A stretch of 64,000 bases of DNA, taken from the NCBI GenBank assembly GCA_945902805.1, contig CAMDMZ010000008.1:62001-126000 (forward strand), given 5' to 3'. Below, piece by piece: positions 20,627 through 27,589 of this stretch. The position numbers and the translations under genes were made by a program. Source of the DNA: Propionivibrio dicarboxylicus. Lineage in GTDB: Bacteria > Pseudomonadota > Gammaproteobacteria > Burkholderiales > Rhodocyclaceae. Each line of letters begins with the position of its first letter. The stretch's first letter is position 1. The notes under the pieces were generated by a model, which saw nothing but the letters and a program-made list of their open reading frames with translations, searched no databases and was not told the origin of the DNA.

Positions 20627-21484
20627 CTACTCTACCCAGTAGGCGTCGAGACCCCATGCGCGCATTGGCAGATAGTCCTTGATTGTGGTCGGGATCACTT
20701 CCGTCATCGGTACGTCAGCGAGTAGCACCCGCCCTGTCTCGGTCGCAGCCAGCTCGAGAAAGGCGCGCTGGATCTTGCTGCGGTCGCTGGCCGGGATGCG
20801 CGGATGCGCCGCTACCGGATGCGAGGGCATTTCTCGGGTGGTATAGAGAATTCGCAACTGATCCTGCAGTTTCTGGTCCTGTTCATGGAAGGTCTTTTCG
20901 ACACCGCCGCCGGCGGCCGTCAGGCCGGTCGCCACATTCAGATAGACGGAACTGTGCGTCTTGACGTTGAGCGGAGTCATCTTGGCGTGGAACAGATGCT
21001 CGAGGTCGGCCCGGATCAAGAGGCTTGCACCGACCGCATTGAACGACGGAATGGCCAGTACCTGCCCGTTTAGTTCGGCCGCCGTCTTGGCCGGGTTGTC
21101 CTTGCGCACGATCAGTATGCCGCGCAGAGGCTCTTTGTCGCGGACCAGCGGGACATAGCCTTGGCGTGATGTTTCACGCAGGATATGGTAAGGATTGGCA
21201 TAGACAATGTCGAAACTACCCTTGGCCAGTTCGCGTTCAAACTCGGGAACGGTCAGTGTGGCGACCATATTGAGCGTAAGCCCGCTGCGCTTCGCCACCT
21301 CGTCGATGATGGGCTTCCAGATCGCGAAGAGTTTGCGCTGATCGTATTGCGGCACCACGCCGAACGTGTAGGAGTCGGCCGCCCGGGCTACCGAACCAGA
21401 ACCGCACGCCACGATGCACACGAGTAGCGTGGTTAAAGCGCGAAGAAAGCGATGCCATCCATTTTTTGCCGTGATGCTGGTCAT
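20627..21484 (-). CDS. PhnD-type periplasmic substrate-binding protein
   Basis: 285 residues from the ATG at 21484, preferred over the one at 21496 because GGAGACGG sits just before it. A signal peptide (up to about SVARAADS) precedes a PhnD-like fold: FGVVPQYDQRKLFAIWKPIIDEVAKRSGLTL, then FDIVYANPYHIL and AIPSFNAVGASLLIRADLE. By family it binds phosphonate, phosphite or another oxyanion in the periplasm. No permease or ATPase gene is adjacent; it is directly followed by a hybrid kinase, so it most likely presents a ligand to that sensor rather than to a transporter. Confidence 0.85.
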   Translation of the reverse strand: MTSITAKNGWHRFLRALTTLLVCIVACGSGSVARAADSYTFGVVPQYDQRKLFAIWKPIIDEVAKRSGLTLNMVATLTVPEFERELAKGSFDIVYANPYHILRETSRQGYVPLVRDKEPLRGILIVRKDNPAKTAAELNGQVLAIPSFNAVGASLLIRADLEHLFHAKMTPLNVKTHSSVYLNVATGLTAAGGGVEKTFHEQDQKLQDQLRILYTTREMPSHPVAAHPRIPASDRSKIQRAFLELAATETGRVLLADVPMTEVIPTTIKDYLPMRAWGLDAYWVE

Positions 21485-21603
21485 GTCCGTCTCCATGTCG
21501 GCGCGATTGTGATCGTGTGGTTACTCTGTATCGTCAATCACCTAGCCTTACTTTACCCCCGATACAGCCGCCGCCAGCGTCCTCTGCTGTAGCAAAAGAC
21601 CGT

Positions 21604-22701
21604 TCAGGAGCTGCCTTCGGTGTCGGAATAACGCAGGGCGACAGCGCAAATTTTGTCGAAATTCGCGAAGAAGAGATCAGTCAACCGGGGATCGAAATGT
21701 TTGCCGTGGCCCTCGCCGATGATGCGCGCGGCTTCCTGATGGGAAAACGGCGGCTTGTAGACGCGCCGCGAGATCAGGGCATCGAACACATCGGCCAATG
21801 CCATCAGCCGCGCGGCCAGCGGTATGGTTTCGCCGCAGAGGCCATCCGGATAACCGCTGCCATCCCACTTTTCGTGGTGGGAATAGGCGATATCCATGGC
21901 GACATGGAGAAAGGCCAACGGCGCATGATTCTCTTCGCCGGCGATGGCCTGCTCGATGGAGCGGGCACCGATGGCCGGATGGGTCTTCATCAGCCGCCAT
22001 TCCTCGGCATCCAGTGGGCCGGGTTTGTTGAGGATATGGTCGGGAATGCCGACTTTGCCGATATCGTGGAGTGGCGCGGCCTTGACCAGCAGATCGATGA
22101 TGTCGCTGCGCATCAACGACGTGTCGCCGTCCGCAGTGGCCAGTGCGCGGGCGAGGACTTCGACGTAGCCCTGGGTGCGCCGGATATGGTTGCCGGTTTC
22201 GTTGTCACGAGTTTCGGCGAGGCTCGCCAGCGCCCGCATCGACACGTCTTGCACCACCTGGTTCTCGTGCATCCGGCGCCGGACTTCGGCTTCCAGGTCG
22301 GAGTTCTGCTCGCGCAAGGTGGTTAGCGCGCGTTGCAGCTGGATCTGTGTCCGCACTCGTGCCATCACGATAGGCGGGTTAATGGGTTTGGTAATGTAAT
22401 CAACCGCACCGAGGTCAAGGCCACGTTCTTCGTCGCCCGCGCTATCCATGGCGGTGACAAAAATCACCGGCACATCATGGGTTACCGCGTTGGCGCGGAG
22501 ATGGTGCAGCACCTCGTAGCCATCCATATCGGGCATCATGACGTCGAGCAAGATCAGATTTGGGTATGGCGGGGACGCCGCAATCTTTAATGCGCGGGCA
22601 CCTGAGTTGGCGACCCGAACATGGCACTCCGCCTCCAGCAGATCGCCAAGGATCGTCAGATTTTCAGCTTGATCGTCAACAATCAGGACGGTGGGCAGCA
22701 T
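21604..22701 (-). CDS. Response regulator with HD-GYP phosphodiesterase domain
   Basis: 365 residues. A CheY-like receiver (VLIVDDQAEN; phosphoacceptor in LILLDVMMPDMDG; Lys in ITKPINPP) is joined by a coiled coil to an HD-GYP domain with HDIGKVGIPDHIL and HHEKWDGSGYPDGL, both complete. By family it hydrolyses cyclic di-GMP when phosphorylated. It lies upstream of the binding-protein/kinase pair on the same strand, 107 bases away, so it is a candidate output of that kinase. Confidence 0.92.
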   Translation of the reverse strand: MLPTVLIVDDQAENLTILGDLLEAECHVRVANSGARALKIAASPPYPNLILLDVMMPDMDGYEVLHHLRANAVTHDVPVIFVTAMDSAGDEERGLDLGAVDYITKPINPPIVMARVRTQIQLQRALTTLREQNSDLEAEVRRRMHENQVVQDVSMRALASLAETRDNETGNHIRRTQGYVEVLARALATADGDTSLMRSDIIDLLVKAAPLHDIGKVGIPDHILNKPGPLDAEEWRLMKTHPAIGARSIEQAIAGEENHAPLAFLHVAMDIAYSHHEKWDGSGYPDGLCGETIPLAARLMALADVFDALISRRVYKPPFSHQEAARIIGEGHGKHFDPRLTDLFFANFDKICAVALRYSDTEGSS

Positions 22702-22817
22702 CGAGGTCGCGTGCAGGGGCGAATATGAATTGGCTGTTCGTTTAAGTTGTGGACATTCTCGCGCAATTCCTCGATTTGATTGGCGAATCCTGATTGACAG
22801 CGTGTGCTGCCGCCCGG

Positions 22818-22842
22818 AAAAGTCGGTGCTGGCGGGACGGCG
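22818..22842 (+). repeat. Dispersed element copy 4 (intergenic)
   Basis: Consensus copy (AAAAGTCGGTGCT, GGCGGGACGGCG) upstream of the HD-GYP gene. It is one of two intergenic copies not placed just behind a stop codon. Confidence 0.8.
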
Positions 22843-22889
22843 AGAGGCGGGTCAATTTCCGTCAAGCCAAGCCAAGCCGGCTGGATCGA

Positions 22890-23090
22890 TCACGCCATCG
22901 ACGACAGGGCGGCAGCAAGTTCAGCGTTGTCGTCTTTTTTTGAATGAGGATGATGAATAGTCGAACGCCCCCGGCCAGTTTGCAGACCCGTAGGGTTTTC
23001 ACGTTGTTTTTGTGCGGCCCATTGGCACAGTGGCTGCGCGGCAAGAAAAGCCTTGAAATAATTCATGTCTTCTACTACCGCTTTGGTCAT
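22890..23090 (-). CDS. Hypothetical small protein
   Basis: 66 residues from an ATG at 23090 with GGGAGCAGCAA before it, the main reason for calling it. It begins MTKAVVEDMNYFKAFLAAQPLCQW and ends in a polar, His/Lys-rich tail that looks unconstrained. No family is recognised. If it is not real, 22702-23171 is a 470-base non-coding stretch holding only a dispersed element copy. Confidence 0.35.
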   Translation of the reverse strand: MTKAVVEDMNYFKAFLAAQPLCQWAAQKQRENPTGLQTGRGRSTIHHPHSKKDDNAELAAALSSMA

Positions 23091-23171
23091 TTGCTGCTCC
23101 CTGTGTTCTCGTGGGCGTCTATCCTACGACTCAATGGCGCGAATGAAACAGCGCTTCCCTCGTCGCCGTGA

Positions 23172-23489
23172 TCAGCCGAGAACCCTGATTTTAAGCCGTT
23201 GCAAGACGCTCAAACTGTCCCGCCAGTGTTGTCCAGAAAGACGAAATTCGACGCCAGTATCCGTCAGGGCGAGTATGCGCGCACCCATTTCTGTTGCGCC
23301 GGTATCCGCCACGTAGTTTGCTTGCATCAGAAATTGGGCGATCGCCGGCTGGACCTGGGCACCGTGCAGTGTCCAGCGCGTACCAAAGCCGTCGTCATCG
23401 CCGCGCAGCATCAGGATCGGCGCATGTTTACCCATCAGCGAAAGCACCTTGAGTGTTTCTGCCCGATTCGGGATCGGCGTTTCGGCCAT
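23172..23489 (-). CDS. Conserved-looking hypothetical protein
   Basis: 105 residues, starting 31 bases after the nitroreductase stop on the same strand, so probably co-transcribed. Composition is normal for a soluble globular protein (RAETLKVLSLMGKHAPILMLRGDDDG, then PAIAQFLMQANYVADTGATEMGARILALTDTG), and the end reads like a winged-helix wing. No family was recognised and no ribosome-binding site is obvious; the codon pattern supports coding. Confidence 0.55.
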   Translation of the reverse strand: MAETPIPNRAETLKVLSLMGKHAPILMLRGDDDGFGTRWTLHGAQVQPAIAQFLMQANYVADTGATEMGARILALTDTGVEFRLSGQHWRDSLSVLQRLKIRVLG

Positions 23490-23520
23490 CGCTGTTACGC
23501 CGGTGCGCCGATTTCCGGTA

Positions 23521-24156
23521 CTACTTGATCTCGGTTATGAAGGCGTCGCGCGGGCGGCGGACCTTTTTCAGATTCACCAGCCAATCCTTGTCGGCTTCGC
23601 GATAACCCAACGGCAGGATCGCGACGCTACGCAAACCGCGTGCGCGCAGGTCCAGGATTTCATCCAGCGCATCCGGATCAAAGCCTTCCATCGGTGTGCT
23701 GTCCACTTCTTCAAAGGCAGCCGCGATCAGCGCCGCGCCCAGGCCAATGTAGACTTGCCGCGCCGCATGCTGGAAATTCACCTCGGCGTCGCGCTGCGGG
23801 TAGCGGCTCAACAGTAGTTGGCGATAGTTTTCCCAGCCTTCGTTCTTGAAACCGCGCTCATCGTTGGTCAGATCGAACATCATGTTGATGCGCTCGGCCG
23901 TGTAGTCGTCCCAGGCGGCAAACACCAGCAGATGCGATCCCTCGGTAATCTGGCTCTGATTCCAGGCGATCGGCTGGATCTTCTGGCGCACCTCGTCGTT
24001 TGTCACGACGATGATTTCGAACGGTTGCAGGCCGCTTGACGTCGGTGCCAGGCGCGCTGCTTCCAGAATGCGCTCGACCTTGTCTTGCGGCACCGCCTTG
24101 GCGGGATTCATTTTTTTGGTGGCGTAGCGCCATTGGAGTTTCTCAAGCAATTCCAT
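23521..24156 (-). CDS. Nitroreductase family NAD(P)H-dependent oxidoreductase
   Basis: 211 residues from the ATG at 24156, with AAGGAAC upstream; a longer in-frame extension has no conserved features. Features of the FMN-binding nitroreductase fold: LEKLQWRYATKKMNP, AARLAPTSSGLQPFEIIVV, and the late GYREADKDWLVNLKKVRRP. By family it reduces nitro or quinone compounds using NAD(P)H and FMN in the cytosol. It reads away from the candidate selenoprotein gene, with 165 bases between them. Confidence 0.88.
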   Translation of the reverse strand: MELLEKLQWRYATKKMNPAKAVPQDKVERILEAARLAPTSSGLQPFEIIVVTNDEVRQKIQPIAWNQSQITEGSHLLVFAAWDDYTAERINMMFDLTNDERGFKNEGWENYRQLLLSRYPQRDAEVNFQHAARQVYIGLGAALIAAAFEEVDSTPMEGFDPDALDEILDLRARGLRSVAILPLGYREADKDWLVNLKKVRRPRDAFITEIK

Positions 24157-24321
24157 CAGGGTGTTCCTTCTTCGTAACGTGGCATGGAAAACATCCACTG
24201 GCCACACGTCAGGGCAAGTGGATGATAGAGTGGGTTCGGAGTTCGGAACCAATCATAGTGTTTTGTGGTCGATGACAATGTGCGACCGCGTTGCCCAAAT
24301 TCAACTCAAGGAGAAAATCTG

Positions 24322-24822
24322 ATGAGACGTTTGCTGTCCCTGTTTATCGTGCTGATCACGACCTTACTAAGCTGGCCTGCCGTGGCTGACCACCTTGATG
24401 GCGTGGCGCCGCTGGTCAAAGACGATGTGGCGGCCCTTGCCCAAATCAAGACCATGCCGAATCGCCACGTCATGCTGTATTTCGGCGATCACGTGAACTG
24501 AGGGGCTTGCCGCTACACCGTGAGTGTGCTGCAAAAACCCGAAGTCCGCGCCAAGTACCATAGTCATTTCATCGCTGCCCACGCCGATTTCAGCGAGTTG
24601 GAACTGGATGACAACGATCTGCGTCATGCCATGGTCAAGCGCCATAACCCGCGCAAACTGCGTCCGGTGCTGGTCTTTCTCAATGCCGAGGGCAAAGAGG
24701 TTGCACGCATCAACGGCGGCCTGAAATCGGTGGAAGATGGCTTGCTGCTCGATCGCTTTGTCAACGAAAAGCAGTATCTGCAGTGGGATTTCAAGACCTT
24801 TCGTGCTGCCAACAGCGATTGA
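24322..24822 (+). CDS. Candidate selenoprotein: periplasmic thioredoxin-fold protein with UxxC
   Basis: 166 residues if the in-frame TGA at 24499-24501 is read as selenocysteine (residue 60). The first half has a signal peptide (MRRLLSLFIVLITTLLSWPAVAD), then the thioredoxin strand HVMLYFGDHVN; after the TGA comes GACRYTVSVLQKPEVRAKYHSHF. Together these give U-G-A-C where other thioredoxin-fold proteins have CxxC, followed by the usual helix and a PVLVFLNAEGKEVARINGG segment. A good AGGAG site precedes the ATG at 24322, whereas the downstream half has no ribosome-binding site. A hairpin fitting bacterial SECIS rules begins 6 bases past the TGA. By family it would act as a periplasmic or membrane-facing thiol oxidoreductase. 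The alternative is a recent nonsense mutation of a Cys codon (TGC or TGT to TGA). Confidence 0.7.
24507..24534 (+). promoter_or_regulatory. SECIS-like hairpin behind the in-frame TGA
   Basis: TTGC (24507-24510) pairs with GCAA (24531-24534), and after a small internal loop TACAC (24514-24518) pairs with GTGTG (24524-24528), closing a 5-base loop CGTGA. The loop begins 17 bases after the TGA and has a G in its second position and a GU step, as reported for bacterial SECIS elements recognised by SelB. Confidence 0.55.
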
Positions 24823-24828
24823 TCGGGT

Positions 24829-24860
24829 AAAAAAGTCGGCGCTGGCGTGACGGCGCCGAC
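24829..24860 (+). repeat. Dispersed element copy 5 (full hairpin form)
   Basis: GTCGGCGC (24835-24842) and GCGCCGAC (24853-24860) form a perfect 8-bp stem with AAAAAA in front, six bases past the selenoprotein stop. On the minus strand this is a textbook hairpin plus T-run. Confidence 0.85.
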
Positions 24861-24979
24861 GAGTCATCGCAGCTCTTTTGACAGAACCGCCAGGTAGCCG
24901 AAACAATTTGTACTGACCCGACGGTGATCACGGTCGGTATCATGCCGGGAATTCCACGATTCCCGGACCTTCCTCGCGC

Positions 24980-27016
24980 ATGCCCCTATTTTTCCCCAAG
25001 CTGGTTTTTGCCGGCACCATTTTCGCTAGCGCGTTTTCCCTATTCCTGGTCCAGCCGTTGATTGCCAAGCAGATTCTTCCTTGGTTTGGTGGGACTGCGG
25101 CGGTGTGGGCGATCTGCATGGTGTTTTTCCAGATGGTTCTGCTGGCCGGGTATGCTTATTCGGACTGGATCAGCCGCAAATTGATGCCACGGCGCCAAGT
25201 CATGCTGCATGTCATTCTGTTGGTGATCAGCCTGATATTTCTGCCCATTGTAGCCACCTCGACTTGGAAGCCGACCGGCGCGGAAGATCCCACACTGCTG
25301 ATTCTCGGCCTGCTGATGGCGACCATCGGTTTGCCCTATTTCCTGCTCTCGACGACCGGACCTCTGGTGCAGTCGTGGGTGGCGCGCACCGCACTTGGCG
25401 TCCATGTATATCGCTATTTTTCCTTGTCCAACATGGCATCGCTGCTGGCCCTGATTAGCTATCCGTTCCTCATCGAGCCGCGTACCGCCTTGCTCGGACA
25501 AGCCTACGGCTGGTCGGTCGTGTATGCGATTTTTGTCCTGCTCTGCGCCGGTTCGGGATGGTATTTCCTGCGTCATGTCGAGGAACTGCCCGCCAGCGTG
25601 CCACAGGCCATGCATGCACCCGAAGGCGACTGGGAACCCGCCTGGCGCGATTATCTATTCTGGCTGGCGCCGGCAGCGCTGGGGTCGTGGCTGCTGGTAG
25701 CGATCACCAACCACATCACGCAAAATGTGGCCGCCATCCCGTTTCTCTGGCTGGCGCCACTGACACTCTACCTGCTGACGTTTGTGCTCTGCTTCGAGAG
25801 CGACCGCTGGTATCGGCGGTCCATCATTGTCCCGCTGGGGGCAGTGCTGTTGGCGCTATGCGCTTACGGTTTGCAAGACAGTGATATCGGTATCGCCGTC
25901 AAGGTAGCGATTCCCTTGTACTCGGCCGGTGTGTTTGTGTTTTGCATGTTCCTGCACGGCGAGTTGGCTCGGCTGCGCCCCGCCACCCGCCATTTGACGC
26001 GCTTTTACCTGATGGTCTCGCTCGGCGGTGCTGTTGGTGGCGTCGCCGTCGGCCTGATCGCGCCGCGCATCCTGCCCGCCTACTACGAGCTTGGGATCGG
26101 TTTCACTCTCACCGCCATTCTGGCGGCGGTCATGTTGCGCAAAAACCGGCCGGTCTTACTGCTGGCATCGGCGCTGACTGTCCTCTGCGGCTATTTTTTG
26201 TATGCGCAAATCAGCGACGATATAGCCTCGGCAGGCCGCATGGAACGGAATTTCTACGGCACACTCTATACGCTGGATACCAAGGACGACGAACTTAACG
26301 ATCGGGTGCGCCAGCTTTACCATGGCTCGATCAAACACGGCGAGCAATACCTGTCCGATGCCCGCCGTCGCGAGCCGACCGCCTATTACGGCCGCACCGC
26401 CGGTATCGGCCTGGCGATTGCCAATACCAACCCGATGCAGAAGCGAGTCGGCGTCATCGGCCTGGGCGCCGGGACTTTGGCCACCTACGGCCGACCCGGC
26501 GATGTTTACCGCATGTACGAGATCAATCCGGCGGTGATCGACATGGCGCGCAGCGAATTCACCTTTATGGCCGACAGCCAGGCCAAGGTCGATACGGTGC
26601 TCGGTGACGCTCGTCTGTCGATGGAGCGCGAGCCGCCGCAAGGGTTTGACGTACTGGCCGTCGATGCCTTTTCGGGCGATTCGGTACCCGTGCATTTGAT
26701 CACCGCCGAGGCGATGGACGTCTATGGCAAGCACATGAAGCCGGACGGCATCATCGCCTTCCACGTCACCAATCGCTTCCTGCGTTTGCCGCCGGTGGTG
26801 GCGAATATCGCCCGGGCCAAAGGTCTGCACGTCGCCCTGATCCATGACGAGAACGACAATCCGCTGTTGCGCAATACTGATTGGATTCTGGTCGCCCGCA
26901 ATCCGGCGGTACTGGCACAGTACGCGATCGGGAGTCGCCGTGCACCGATCCCGGATATCCCCGGCCTCGGTGTCTGGACGGATGATTTCAATAATCTGTT
27001 TGATGTGCTGAAGTAG
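24980..27016 (+). CDS. Fused membrane transporter/spermidine synthase-like protein
   Basis: 678 residues. The first 400 or so form about ten transmembrane helices (opening VFAGTIFASAFSLFLVQPLIAKQILPWFGGTAAVWA, a hallmark of the fused MFS/spermidine-synthase group). The C-terminal part is a Rossmann methyltransferase/aminopropyltransferase-like domain: VIGLGAGTLATYGRPGDVYRMYEINPAV, VLGDARLSM, FDVLAVDAFSGDSVPVHL. The biochemical role of these fusions is not established; polyamine chemistry at the membrane is only suggested by the fold. It begins 157 bases after the selenoprotein gene and ends at a strong terminator. Confidence 0.88.
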   Translation: MPLFFPKLVFAGTIFASAFSLFLVQPLIAKQILPWFGGTAAVWAICMVFFQMVLLAGYAYSDWISRKLMPRRQVMLHVILLVISLIFLPIVATSTWKPTGAEDPTLLILGLLMATIGLPYFLLSTTGPLVQSWVARTALGVHVYRYFSLSNMASLLALISYPFLIEPRTALLGQAYGWSVVYAIFVLLCAGSGWYFLRHVEELPASVPQAMHAPEGDWEPAWRDYLFWLAPAALGSWLLVAITNHITQNVAAIPFLWLAPLTLYLLTFVLCFESDRWYRRSIIVPLGAVLLALCAYGLQDSDIGIAVKVAIPLYSAGVFVFCMFLHGELARLRPATRHLTRFYLMVSLGGAVGGVAVGLIAPRILPAYYELGIGFTLTAILAAVMLRKNRPVLLLASALTVLCGYFLYAQISDDIASAGRMERNFYGTLYTLDTKDDELNDRVRQLYHGSIKHGEQYLSDARRREPTAYYGRTAGIGLAIANTNPMQKRVGVIGLGAGTLATYGRPGDVYRMYEINPAVIDMARSEFTFMADSQAKVDTVLGDARLSMEREPPQGFDVLAVDAFSGDSVPVHLITAEAMDVYGKHMKPDGIIAFHVTNRFLRLPPVVANIARAKGLHVALIHDENDNPLLRNTDWILVARNPAVLAQYAIGSRRAPIPDIPGLGVWTDDFNNLFDVLK

Positions 27017-27059
27017 TCCGGCGCGATCCGGCCGAGCACCGTTTCTGCTGCGTTGCAAT

Positions 27060-27089
27060 AGCACCCGGGAAAAACCGGGTGCTTGTTTT
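27060..27089 (+). terminator. Rho-independent terminator
   Basis: A 9-bp stem AGCACCCGG (27060-27068) / CCGGGTGCT (27075-27083) with a GAAAAA loop, followed by TGTTTT. It ends transcription of the fused membrane protein gene. Confidence 0.85.
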
Positions 27090-27232
27090 CGGTAGTCGGC
27101 AATTTCTGTTGTATTACAGCTGCAGCAGACCGATGAAACCCTTACTTTGATAGCGGATTAGGGCGCTTTCCCCAGGATTCAGCGCGCGTTATCAGGCATA
27201 ATGATGCAATGCAACATCTTTGGGAACGCATC

Positions 27233-27442
27233 ATGATGTACTCCAATATTGGAAAGTTTGAAGCGCGCAAGCTGATCGCCGATTTCGACGCCTTGCTCAT
27301 TCAGCTTTATGGTCTGAACATGACCGACGCCAAAATAACCCGTCAGGATGCCGTGGCGGCGATCAACACCGCCGGCTCGACGCGTTCGGCGGTGGAAACG
27401 CTCGGCGCTGCCCGTGGTCTGCAGGAGCAAAAAGCCGCCTGA
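27233..27442 (+). CDS. Hypothetical small soluble protein
   Basis: 69 residues from the ATG at 27233 (adjacent ATG at 27236 also possible), behind GGGAAC; an in-frame ATG at 27209 is less well placed. It reads MYSNIGKFEARKLIADFDALLI, then LNMTDAKITRQDAVAAINTAGSTRSAVETLGAARGL, which predicts helices with a normal amphipathic pattern. No family recognised. It stands alone between a terminator and a hairpin. Confidence 0.55.
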   Translation: MMYSNIGKFEARKLIADFDALLIQLYGLNMTDAKITRQDAVAAINTAGSTRSAVETLGAARGLQEQKAA

Positions 27443-27531
27443 TTTCGGACTGATTTCGAGTTGATTGGCGTTTGATAGTGTTTGACCGCCAAGACGGTTG
27501 TATGACCGTTCATTCAATGGAATACTCTGTC

Positions 27532-27550
27532 CCCAACCGCGCCGGTTGGG
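27532..27550 (+). terminator. Hairpin before hybrid kinase gene
   Basis: Perfect 8-bp stem CCCAACCG/CGGTTGGG with a 3-base loop, followed by AATAGTTGTTC. The T-run is weak, so this may be a terminator of the small gene or a structure in the kinase leader. Confidence 0.4.
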
Positions 27551-27589
27551 AATAGTTGTTCAGGGCGCGTCCACCTTCGGACCTGCGCC

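Noticed and set aside
24520-24822. Separate 100-residue protein starting at GTG 24520
   Set aside because: No ribosome-binding site, it would begin in the middle of the thioredoxin helix, and the same frame continues upstream across a single TGA into a signal peptide.
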